A stretch of DNA of 64,000 bases from Sulfurovum sp. (GTDB taxonomy: Bacteria > Campylobacterota > Campylobacteria > Campylobacterales > Sulfurovaceae). The position numbers and the translations under genes are program-made. The stretch lies in the NCBI GenBank assembly GCA_030826885.1, contig JAUUDF010000045.1, forward strand, positions 1 through 64,000. The letters are read 5' to 3'. Below, one piece after another: positions 47,487 through 56,245 of this stretch; within the stretch, counting starts at the first letter, position 1, and every line of letters begins with the position of its first letter. The notes below the pieces were generated by a model that was given only the letters and a program-made list of their open reading frames with translations, searched no databases and had not been told where the DNA came from.

Positions 47487-48167
47487 ATGTCTGAGTCTAC
47501 ATCTACCGAGCCTGCGCAGGAAGTCGTGTCGGCTGCACCGATCGAGACAGCCAAAGAGACAACAAACAAAGAACAGCTTTTTGAGAGCGTCTCCCTGGTT
47601 ATTCGGGAAGTTGAGAACCGTTACCGTGAGGGCCTTCTTGCCTATATGGATGCGCTTGCACGTTTTGAAGAGGAGATTGGAGTGGTCGAGGGGAAGATCT
47701 CGCGTCTTAAAGCACTCAGCGCGCCAGACGAGGCAAAACTGAGCCTTTATGCCGAAGAGATCAGGGTAGAGGAGCGTATGCTTGAACGGCTCAATGCCGA
47801 ACTGCTGCAAAAAATCGCTATCTATGAGGCATTTTTGAATGAATATGCCGACATGGTCGATGATGAAGCTGCCGCAAAAGTCAAACGTACCAAAAGCAGG
47901 GAAATTGTGATGCTGCATGATGAAATCGAAGAGAGTGAGCTTGCCTTGCTTCAGAGAGAACTTGAACGGCTTAATCTCATAGAAAAACTTGAACCGATCC
48001 GTCAGGAGATTCGCCACCTTGAAGGGGTACAAAGCGAACTCGAACGCAAGAAAAAACATTTTGAACATACCCGTCTCCAGCAGGCACACACGGCACCGGC
48101 CGCGTTGAGTACAGCACCCGCTACACCATTGGTGGAGGCGACTTCCAAGGAAGAGTCCGCCACCTGA
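47487..48167 (+). CDS. Coiled-coil hypothetical protein
   Basis: Long Glu/Leu/Lys-rich heptads. Confidence 0.5.
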   Translation: MSESTSTEPAQEVVSAAPIETAKETTNKEQLFESVSLVIREVENRYREGLLAYMDALARFEEEIGVVEGKISRLKALSAPDEAKLSLYAEEIRVEERMLERLNAELLQKIAIYEAFLNEYADMVDDEAAAKVKRTKSREIVMLHDEIEESELALLQRELERLNLIEKLEPIRQEIRHLEGVQSELERKKKHFEHTRLQQAHTAPAALSTAPATPLVEATSKEESAT

Positions 48168-48278
48168 AAATTAACACCCCGTTAACATTCATCCGCTACC
48201 ATTAAGCATACCCATTCTCGATAAGGGGCAGACGGAAACGCTGTCCTCTGCGGGTATCAAGACAACAAAAGGAATAAG

Positions 48279-48881
48279 ATGAAAAAAATAGTACTCACTT
48301 CCATAGCGGCTCTGTCAATGATAATGGTCTCTGCTCAGGCAGAGGGAATGAAATGTGCAGCTGGCAAGTGCGGGACAGGGATGTCCAAGCCGATGAAGCA
48401 GGGCGGTATGATGCATAAGGCGAAGAAAATGCACAAAATGCGCATGAACTCTCCGTTTCTCATTAAACACGGGTTGCCGCACTACACCAAAATGCTGATG
48501 AAAAGCTGGGATGATACGAAGCTGAATTTGTCGGAAGATCAGAAAGCCAAACTCTTAAAAGTGCGCAAGGCAACCATGAGCAGTATTATGAAGCTCAAGC
48601 CTGAAGTGATGAAGCTGAGAAAAGAGATTGTTCAGGCAGCCAGAAGCGGTGCCAAAACGGCTGACTTGAAAACGAAGGTCGAGAAACTCGCATCGCTCGA
48701 AGCTGAAGCAACAATGACACAATTAAAATGCATTGAAGATACCAAAGCGGTGCTTACTGCAGAGCAGATAAAGTACCTGATGGAAAAAAGAAAAGCACAC
48801 CGAATGAAGATGATGCAGAAAATCAACGCGATGAAGCAGGGCGGCATGAAGTGTGCAGCAGGAAAGTGCGGAGGCAAGTAG
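48279..48881 (+). CDS. Spy/CpxP-like periplasmic protein with terminal Cys motifs
   Basis: Signal peptide; LSEDQKAKLLKVRKATMSSIMKLKPEVMKLRKEI (LTxxQ-like); MKCAAGKCG at both ends. Confidence 0.6.
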   Translation: MKKIVLTSIAALSMIMVSAQAEGMKCAAGKCGTGMSKPMKQGGMMHKAKKMHKMRMNSPFLIKHGLPHYTKMLMKSWDDTKLNLSEDQKAKLLKVRKATMSSIMKLKPEVMKLRKEIVQAARSGAKTADLKTKVEKLASLEAEATMTQLKCIEDTKAVLTAEQIKYLMEKRKAHRMKMMQKINAMKQGGMKCAAGKCGGK

Positions 48882-48902
48882 GCTTTTAGGCATGCTGGGT
48901 GG

Positions 48903-49379
48903 ATGCGACAGTCCACCCAAAAAGGATACACAATGACCAAACATAATATTTTACGCATAACCCTTGTGGTTTCCGTTCTGGCGTTCAATCCGGCAGTTGC
49001 ACAGGTATTGCGAGCCAACGGACTTGCACAGACAAGTCAGCAGCGCAGCAGCCTGATCAAGGCGCTTGCACAGCAATTGGAAAATAAAGGGCTTGAAAAG
49101 GAAGCTGCGCAAAAGATCGTTACATCATTTATGGATACTCATCACGGCAATCTGGATGTGATGGCACTGAATGTATTGCAATCGTGCCCGCAGATAAGCA
49201 AAGCACAGATGGTTGCATACCTGAGTGATGAAGCGCTTCACAGAAGAAACGTCGCGCTGCATGACTATGCGCAGCTGAATCATCTCTTTAGCAAAGTGAC
49301 AGGCAGTATGCCTGAGGATGCACAGCGAAACAAGCTCATGCAGATAGCCAAGATCAATCAGGGCTTGATGAACGCATAA
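48903..49379 (+). CDS. Secreted helical hypothetical protein
   Basis: Signal peptide ILRITLVVSVLAFNPAVAQ. Confidence 0.5.
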   Translation: MRQSTQKGYTMTKHNILRITLVVSVLAFNPAVAQVLRANGLAQTSQQRSSLIKALAQQLENKGLEKEAAQKIVTSFMDTHHGNLDVMALNVLQSCPQISKAQMVAYLSDEALHRRNVALHDYAQLNHLFSKVTGSMPEDAQRNKLMQIAKINQGLMNA

Positions 49380-49969
49380 TTGATTTTACTTCTTTATAAC
49401 AGTTTGGGTGGATACAGGTTCTGAAGCTACCCAAACAATCTTCAAATATATCTATTGGTTAACATAATATAAATTCTATTAAAAAGTACTATTGTCTCTT
49501 TTGAGTATTAACATACAACACTTTTTGATACATAAAATATGCAACATTTACATTTTTGACCTCGAATGTAATACCCCCATATCCCAAGATTGAAAATTCA
49601 ATACGTTTCACAATCATTGTAAATATTGCAAAAGTACTATTTTGAAATATTAGAATAATTTTAAATTGGTACATCGTATGTTACCTTCGATCTCTCAAAA
49701 TTTCTTTCTTTCTTTTAATAACATGGATCACAACGAATAAAGATGATTTCAATACTAATTAATATAAGCAATAGCATTCATTTTTACATATTTAAAAATA
49801 TAAAGATATTACCGGTTCTATTGTGTGGTGTGTGTTCCGCGCCCTGCATTAGCATGGTTTTCAATTATATAAATAGAATAATTGTTTGTCATGACAAATA
49901 TGCCATGCAATGCTGTTTATTTAATATACCTCAAAAGACGTGCAGCACGGCAATTCATTGTGTTTAGAT

Positions 49970-50107
49970 GAACACTTGTTCACAAATTAAAAGATTACCA
50001 TATCAAAACAAGAACAACTGTTCATTTTATATAATGCATCTTTTTTTAAAAAAGAACAATCGTTCATTAATCTGGATGTGCTTCCCTTGACAAATGAACA
50101 AATGTTC
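49970..50107. promoter_or_regulatory. Array of four TetR-type operator-like palindromes GAACA-N2-(T/C)GTTC at 42-bp intervals
   Basis: gaacacttgttc 49970-49981; gaacaactgttc 50012-50023; gaacaatcgttc 50054-50065; gaacaaatgttc 50096-50107. Confidence 0.85.
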
Positions 50108-50115
50108 ATTATAAT
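50087..50115 (+). promoter_or_regulatory. Consensus sigma70-type promoter TTGACA-N17-TATAAT
   Basis: TTGACA 50087-50092, TATAAT 50110-50115; fourth operator lies in the spacer. Confidence 0.85.
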
Positions 50116-50133
50116 TATGTCAAAGGAGCCGCA

Positions 50134-50790
50134 ATGAACGATAACACGGGCACTTCCGCCCTATCCAAAGGAAGTAAAACCAAAGTCAAAATACTCAAGA
50201 CGGCACTGAAGCTCTTCTCTTCCAAGGGATATAAGGCGACCACAGTAAGAGACATAGCAGGGGCCATGGGAATGAAGCAGAGTGCGCTCTATAATCACTT
50301 TAAAAACAAGGATGCAATCCTTGAAGCGCTTATCAGTGAGCTGACCTCTTCGGCTATTGTGCATCTTTTTGACGATAAAGACCCGCAAACGGCTGCTAAA
50401 GGCGGAAAGACGCTTTTGGCAGGGATAGCTACCAAATTCAAGCTTTTGAGCTTTGATGCGCAAAATGAGGCGCTTTTCAAGCTCCTGATGCAGGAGATGT
50501 TCCGTAATGAACGTGTACGGGAGATCTATAATGAGCATTTTTACCAGGAGAATGTCAAAAAGCTCTCTTCTTACCTGTTCATGATGATGCAGGAGGAGCT
50601 TATACGCTCTTCTGACCCGCTTTTGCTGGCAAATGAGTTCTTTTCACCGCTTTTTTTCTACCAAATGCAGGTAAGTCTGCTGAAAATGGATAAAAAATCC
50701 ACCTCTTCTGTGGTATCTATGTTCGAAAAGCATGTCGATTTTTTTTGGGACAACATTAAAATTGAACAGCAGCCAAACAGCCTTTTTTAG
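50134..50790 (+). CDS. TetR-family transcriptional regulator
   Basis: ILKTALKLFSSKGYKATTVRDIAGAMGMKQSALYNHFKNKDAILEALI. Confidence 0.93.
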   Translation: MNDNTGTSALSKGSKTKVKILKTALKLFSSKGYKATTVRDIAGAMGMKQSALYNHFKNKDAILEALISELTSSAIVHLFDDKDPQTAAKGGKTLLAGIATKFKLLSFDAQNEALFKLLMQEMFRNERVREIYNEHFYQENVKKLSSYLFMMMQEELIRSSDPLLLANEFFSPLFFYQMQVSLLKMDKKSTSSVVSMFEKHVDFFWDNIKIEQQPNSLF

Positions 50791-50844
50791 GTATAATGCT
50801 AAAAAATATTAAAATTCTTGAAACCATAATATTAAGGAATATAA

Positions 50845-51462
50845 ATGTCAAATGAACAGACTGATCTATTTGCTCACAAATCAAAATCGTGGGATATGAA
50901 CTCCAAAAGAGTCCAAAACGCCAAAAGCATCGCTGAGTTGATAGTAAAAAATATAAAACTCAATAAAGAGATGGAGATTATGGATCTGGGTGCCGGTACG
51001 GGGTTGCTGAGTTTTTTCATTGCTCCGTTTGTTAGAAGAATCGTTGCTGTGGACAACTCCCCTTCCATGCTAATGGAATTTGAGAACAAATGCGATGAGT
51101 TTGCCTGTGAAACGGAGGCTATATTAAAAAATATATCAGAAGATGATTTCGAAAGCAGACGTTTTGACGGCATTATTTCCTCCATGACCATCCATCATGT
51201 TGAAGATATTGCTGCCCTCTTCCATAAACTCTATGGACTGCTTCACAAAGGCGGATTTATAGCCATTGCAGATCTCGATGAGGAGGACGGCAGTTTTCAC
51301 AGTGACAATACCGGCGTGTATCACCACGGATTCAAGAGAGAAGAGCTGCAAAAGTTTGCTGAAGCCTCCGGATTTACGGATATACAGTTCGACACGGCAA
51401 GTACCATTGCCAAACCTCACCGTGATTTTACGGTCTTTCTTATGACAGCAAGGAAGCCGTAG
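50845..51462 (+). CDS. Class I SAM-dependent methyltransferase
   Basis: MEIMDLGAGTGLLSFFIAPFVRRIVAVDNSPSML; GIISSMTIHHVEDI. Confidence 0.9.
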   Translation: MSNEQTDLFAHKSKSWDMNSKRVQNAKSIAELIVKNIKLNKEMEIMDLGAGTGLLSFFIAPFVRRIVAVDNSPSMLMEFENKCDEFACETEAILKNISEDDFESRRFDGIISSMTIHHVEDIAALFHKLYGLLHKGGFIAIADLDEEDGSFHSDNTGVYHHGFKREELQKFAEASGFTDIQFDTASTIAKPHRDFTVFLMTARKP

Positions 51463-52074
51463 ATGAAACGGTATGTGTGGCTTGCCGTTTTCTTTGGTGT
51501 GCTTCTATGGTCCGCCATTGATCCAAAGGACTACTTTACCTGGTTTCTGGAAGTAGTGCCTGCACTCATAGGGTTTGTGCTGATTGTACTGACCTATAGA
51601 ACATTTCCGCTTACACCCCTGCTCTATACACTCATTCTCATTCATATGGTCATTTTAATGGTAGGTGGACATTACACCTATGCGGAAGTGCCGCTGTTTG
51701 ACTACATTAAGGAGATACTGCACCAGAGCCGTAACAACTATGACAAGCTTGGACACTTCTTTCAGGGGTTTGAACCGGCAATTTTGGCACGTGAGATACT
51801 CATCCGAAAAGAGGTGGTCAAGCCGAGCCGTCTGTGGCTTGATTACATCATACTCAGTATCGTACTGTCGTTTTCGGCATTTTATGAGCTGGTTGAGTGG
51901 TGGGTGGCACTGGCATCGGGAGAAGGTGCGGAGGCCTTCCTCGGTACACAGGGCTATGTGTGGGATACGCAGTCAGATATGATGTTCGCACTTATCGGCG
52001 GTGTGACCGCACTGCTACTGCTTGCCAGATGGCATGACAGGCAGCTTAAACACTTGGGTGTCAGTGTTTTTTGA
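51463..52074 (+). CDS. DUF2238 (YjdF-like) membrane protein
   Basis: NYDKLGHFFQGFEPAILAREILIR; FSAFYELVEWW; FLGTQGYVWDTQSDMMFALIGG. Confidence 0.8.
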   Translation: MKRYVWLAVFFGVLLWSAIDPKDYFTWFLEVVPALIGFVLIVLTYRTFPLTPLLYTLILIHMVILMVGGHYTYAEVPLFDYIKEILHQSRNNYDKLGHFFQGFEPAILAREILIRKEVVKPSRLWLDYIILSIVLSFSAFYELVEWWVALASGEGAEAFLGTQGYVWDTQSDMMFALIGGVTALLLLARWHDRQLKHLGVSVF

Positions 52075-52627
52075 TTTCCGCAACAATCACGCCGCGCAGA
52101 TCGCCCTCTTTAAATCCGGTCGCCATGTCATGCGGGTAGGCACTTTTGAGTGCTTCACTGATTTTTTCAGAGAGATTGCTGCCGTGACACTTGAGACAGA
52201 CTTTTTGGGTAACAAGTGGTTTGTAGACACGGGTTGTGTCCCCTACTTTGACGACCTTGATGTCCTTAGGCGTTAATGTTCCTTCTTTGATGGCTTTTTC
52301 ATATGACTGCATCACCGTTTTGTCGGTTTCATCGGGTGTATTGACATTGTCGTTTCTGACTTTGAGTGCCGTTCTTCTGACTGTGGCATACTTGGGCAGT
52401 TTTGCATTGACCTCTTTGGTGATGGCATCTGCACTGCCGCTGCAGAACGCAAGGGCTTCAAGTCCAGAAGGATCTTTTTTCATATGGGCTTTGAGCTGTG
52501 TTTTCAGTGCACCGCCAAGCATTTTGATGTATTTGACCCCTTCTGCTTTAACCGGCAGTGTTTCGGCAGGTTGTGCCATGAGCAGTGTAGATGCGCCGAC
52601 AAGCGCTGCAATGGAAAGTGTTTTCAT
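52061..52627 (-). CDS. DUF3365-like heme-binding periplasmic protein
   Basis: Signal peptide; ALAFCSGSADAITKEV; RTALKVRNDNVNTPDETDK; VCLKCHG. Confidence 0.75.
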   Translation of the reverse strand: MKTLSIAALVGASTLLMAQPAETLPVKAEGVKYIKMLGGALKTQLKAHMKKDPSGLEALAFCSGSADAITKEVNAKLPKYATVRRTALKVRNDNVNTPDETDKTVMQSYEKAIKEGTLTPKDIKVVKVGDTTRVYKPLVTQKVCLKCHGSNLSEKISEALKSAYPHDMATGFKEGDLRGVIVAEIKKH

Positions 52628-52676
52628 AAATGATACTCCTTGTTGAAATTATAAGTGAGATTATAGCGCAGAAAGA

Positions 52677-53096
52677 TTAATGAAGTCCGGGCAGGTCTTC
52701 TCTTAGTGTTTCAAATCCCTCTTTGATGTCGCTGCTGTCGGGTTTGTGGTCAAGGTCAATGTAGTAGCTGTAGATAAGCCCGAAGCCTTTGCGTACTTCA
52801 AGGTTCAGGTAGCTTGAGGGCATTTTGCCGAGGGCTTTGGTCTGGGCATTGTGGTGGCTGTTGCAGACGATACCGCTTTTGTAACTGAGTGTCAGGGTGT
52901 AGGGGCAAGTTGTATTGAAAGAGTATAAAGATTCAAGTGTATGCTGCATCGTTTTATTTGGCGGTGATACATTGAGTTTGAGACAGGGAATGGGTTTGGT
53001 TTTTGCCGCTTTGTCATAAAAGGTGCGTTCGGCTTTGCGTCCGCAGCCATGTAAAAACAGTGCACCAAGCAGTATGTATACGGGTATTGTTCTCAC
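52677..53096 (-). CDS. Hypothetical lipoprotein
   Basis: YILLGALFLHGCGRK lipobox. Confidence 0.5.
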   Translation of the reverse strand: MRTIPVYILLGALFLHGCGRKAERTFYDKAAKTKPIPCLKLNVSPPNKTMQHTLESLYSFNTTCPYTLTLSYKSGIVCNSHHNAQTKALGKMPSSYLNLEVRKGFGLIYSYYIDLDHKPDSSDIKEGFETLREDLPGLH

Positions 53097-54088
53097 CGGT
53101 TTTTCTCCGTGGCAATTTTTGTTGCGGTCAAAAAGAGGTAGTGTTTGCCTGTAACAGTAACTCGGTAGCGTTTTTGCTGAAGATATTTCTTGGCGAACAT
53201 CACATCGCTAAGCAGCAGGCTCATCTCACTCATGGCATAGTTTGGCGCTTTGGCACCGTAGATCATCTCCGTGCCGATCCAGCGTGCGTTTGGAAAGCCG
53301 AGAATAAGCGCGGAGTCATGCCTGTCAAGATACGTCTGTACCAGTGACATCAGCAGCGGTTTGTAGGCAATGCCGGGACTTTGTAGCGTACCGATGCTAA
53401 TAAGCAGATCGAACGTTCCCAAAGAGAGTGAGTCGAGCCTCTGAATGTCTGCGGCATGGAGTATTACATTGGGATCATTAAAGCGTTTTGCCGCTTCATC
53501 TATGGCACTTGTGCTGTGATCGATGCCTGTCAGCTCCATCTGTTCCCATGTAGGTGCATCGACCATCTGTCTGATCGCTTCAAATTCATCGCCGCGGTTG
53601 ATACCGAGGTTGAGTATATGTCTGCGTCTGTGGATACCCACATTGTGCAGTGCCTGAAGGTAGTAGTAGGCAAACGCCGGCTCTTCCTGTTTGTTGAGTC
53701 GTGCGAACCGTGATGTGGTGCCGTATTTTTCTTGTGGGTTACTGACGGTGTCGGTATGAAAGGAATGGTTTGAGTGTTTTTTGAATGTAATGCGAATATG
53801 TGGTGTTTCTTCACATTTTTGGGGAAGCATCATGCGGCAGTGCAGGAGTTCTGCCAGATCTGTCCACGCTTTGAGGCTGTGATAACGGTAGTGTTTCCCC
53901 TCCACTTCGACCCACTCACCGTTGAATGTCTTATGGAAAAGATCGGGATCGAGTGTTTCAAAGCGGATACCCCCTTTCTCTTCTAAGACCTTTTGTACAA
54001 GCGGTATGATCTGCTGCATGGTTTGCATGGTAAAGGTAAGCATTTTACCTGCTTCCCGGTCTGTTTTCATGAATGAAGACCACTTCAT
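53093..54088 (-). CDS. SAM-dependent methyltransferase
   Basis: RHILNLGINRGDEF; LTGIDHSTSAIDEAAKRF; FDLLISIGTLQSPG. Confidence 0.75.
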   Translation of the reverse strand: MKWSSFMKTDREAGKMLTFTMQTMQQIIPLVQKVLEEKGGIRFETLDPDLFHKTFNGEWVEVEGKHYRYHSLKAWTDLAELLHCRMMLPQKCEETPHIRITFKKHSNHSFHTDTVSNPQEKYGTTSRFARLNKQEEPAFAYYYLQALHNVGIHRRRHILNLGINRGDEFEAIRQMVDAPTWEQMELTGIDHSTSAIDEAAKRFNDPNVILHAADIQRLDSLSLGTFDLLISIGTLQSPGIAYKPLLMSLVQTYLDRHDSALILGFPNARWIGTEMIYGAKAPNYAMSEMSLLLSDVMFAKKYLQQKRYRVTVTGKHYLFLTATKIATEKNR

Positions 54089-54746
54089 ATTCGAGATGAT
54101 CGAGCGGATACTCCTGCATGATGCGTTTCATCTCCTTGTAGCCAAGCAGGTTGCGCCCTGCCCCTACACCGCTCTTTTTCATGTAACGGAACATCTCCCT
54201 TACCGAGGGGAATGCCAATGTGTACGTGCGTGTTTCTATGTCAGCATCGAAATGGGTCTGTGCAAGTGTAATGACCTCTTCCTTGTTTCGTAAAAGCGGG
54301 GGAAGTCCGGCAACCTCATAGAGGGTTTTAAAGGTCGCCGATGTAAATACAGAGAGTGAAACAGGGGCTTTGAGTGCTGCTATGCGTGCAAATACGGCAT
54401 TCATGTCTGTGGCCCACTGCAGCGCGGAGGAGGAGATGATACGATCGTAGGTGTCGGTAGAAAGTCTCTCGAAAAGCGCGGGGTCGTTGAAATCCCCTTG
54501 AATCAGTTCGATGTGCGGTGCTGCAGGATGCAGTGTGAGCATCCCTTCGGCAAAGTCAACGCCGACAAAGTGTGCTACATCCCAGTCAACGGCACGGCAG
54601 ACTCCGCCGCTGCCGCAGCCGATGTCGAGTATGCGTTGGGGTGTATCACTGATTTTGGCAAACAGGTGTGCAAGTACCTTCTTCTGAATGATGTTGACTT
54701 CATCGTAAGCATGGGCATTGCGGGAAAAGGATTGTTGTACTTTCAT
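54045..54746 (-). CDS. bioC: BioC-like (malonyl-ACP) methyltransferase
   Basis: VQQSFSRNAHAYDEVNIIQKKVLAHL; ILDIGCGSGGVC; DRIISSSALQWATD. Confidence 0.75.
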   Translation of the reverse strand: MKVQQSFSRNAHAYDEVNIIQKKVLAHLFAKISDTPQRILDIGCGSGGVCRAVDWDVAHFVGVDFAEGMLTLHPAAPHIELIQGDFNDPALFERLSTDTYDRIISSSALQWATDMNAVFARIAALKAPVSLSVFTSATFKTLYEVAGLPPLLRNKEEVITLAQTHFDADIETRTYTLAFPSVREMFRYMKKSGVGAGRNLLGYKEMKRIMQEYPLDHLEYEVVFIHENRPGSR

Positions 54747-54997
54747 AGTGTCCTGCAGCTGGTTGTTTTGGGAGTGTATTATACCCAAATATTGACATGA
54801 CTATTGCTGGAAAGAGGTTTAGTATGATAAAGTTACCCTTCCGGGCATGGGGAGGGAGAAGAATTGTTCTTTGGGGAAGAAACAAGTCTGCCACGAAAGG
54901 GTAAGCGAAGTATACACAAGAAAAGTTAATTGAATGCTAATTGCAGACATATTTTGCTTACGGTATGATTACAGCATATTAATAATGTGGAGAAGTG

Positions 54998-56245
54998 ATG
55001 CAATATGATCTGATCGTTGCGGGAAGCGGTGCAGCCGGGATGATGGCGGCAATTACCGCTGCACGCAGCGGTGCTTCCGTACTTCTTCTTGAGAAACTGC
55101 CCAAAATCGCCTCCAAGCTCAAAGCCACCGGCGGCGGACGCTGTAATTTGACCAATACCCTTGAAAATGAAACCTTCATGGCGCGTTTCGGGCGTGACGG
55201 GAAGTTTATGATGAGTGCACTCGAGCGGTTTGACCATCGCGCCCTGATTGCGTTCTTCAAAGAGCTTGGGGTAGAGAGCCATGCGCCTGACGGATACCGG
55301 GTTTTTCCTCTTACACACAGTTCATCAACTATCATTGATGCGATGGCACGGGAGATGGAGAGGCTTGGCATCGAGGTAAAATGCGGACAGAAGGTTGTAT
55401 CACTGGAGCATAACGGCAGTGCCGTTACTGGGGTGAAGACAGAAGGTGCACACTACCATGCCAAATGTGTTGTTATCGCTACCGGAGGCAAAGGCTATCC
55501 GATGCTGGGTGCAGAGGGGGACGGGTATGTGCTTGCTGAAGCTACGGGGCACAGGGTGACACCGCTCTATCCTGCCATGATGCCGCTGAAAACGAAAGAG
55601 AAATGGGTTGCAAACTGCCGAGCGGACACTATTGCAAAGGTCGAACTGCGTGTTGATATGAAAAAATATAAAAACCTCCATGCCAAGGGCGATCTCATCT
55701 TTACCAAAGAGGGGATACGCGGTCCGGTGGTACTGGACTTTTCCCGTGAAATCACACCCCTACTTGCCAAATATGACGAGGTGCCGCTGCTTGCCAACTT
55801 CACCAAAGGGATGAATGAGGAGCAGGTACGGGGGCACTTCAAAGAGTATGTACGCCAAAACCCTGCTGCAACAACGCTGGAACTTCTTGCCACTCTCCTG
55901 CCCGAATCGCTGAGTCTGGAGTTGTGTGAACTTGCCGGCTGTGATCCTAAGCTCACTCTTGCCAAACAGGCCGGAAGCAATCGTGACAGGCTCATCAAGC
56001 TGCTGGTCTGGACACCGCTGACGGTGAACGGTCATGACGGATTCAAAATGGCGATGATCACCCGCGGCGGTGTCCATCTGAAAGAGATTGACCCCTACAC
56101 GATGCAGAGCAGAAAACTGGAAGGACTCTATTTTTGCGGTGAAGTGATGAACCTCGACGGTCCATGCGGTGGCTATAATCTGCAGTGGTCGTTTGCAAGT
56201 GGCTACGTGGCAGGTGTGTCGGCCGCTGCCGTGTCGTCTTTCTGA
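54998..56245 (+). CDS. HI0933/BaiN-like FAD-dependent oxidoreductase
   Basis: YDLIVAGSGAAGMMAAITAARSGASVLLLEKLPKIASKLKATGGGRCNLTN; GLYFCGEVMNLDGPCGGYNLQWSFASGYVAG. Confidence 0.92.
   Translation: MQYDLIVAGSGAAGMMAAITAARSGASVLLLEKLPKIASKLKATGGGRCNLTNTLENETFMARFGRDGKFMMSALERFDHRALIAFFKELGVESHAPDGYRVFPLTHSSSTIIDAMAREMERLGIEVKCGQKVVSLEHNGSAVTGVKTEGAHYHAKCVVIATGGKGYPMLGAEGDGYVLAEATGHRVTPLYPAMMPLKTKEKWVANCRADTIAKVELRVDMKKYKNLHAKGDLIFTKEGIRGPVVLDFSREITPLLAKYDEVPLLANFTKGMNEEQVRGHFKEYVRQNPAATTLELLATLLPESLSLELCELAGCDPKLTLAKQAGSNRDRLIKLLVWTPLTVNGHDGFKMAMITRGGVHLKEIDPYTMQSRKLEGLYFCGEVMNLDGPCGGYNLQWSFASGYVAGVSAAAVSSF

Noticed and set aside
49970-50107. Short repeats at regular spacing as a CRISPR array
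   Set aside because: Repeats are 12-bp degenerate palindromes overlapping a promoter before a TetR gene; they fit operators, and no cas genes are present.
53093-54788. Tandem methyltransferases as a novel biosynthetic cluster
   Set aside because: One is BioC-like and the other a generic methyltransferase; no synthase or other pathway genes are linked, so a cluster claim is not supported.
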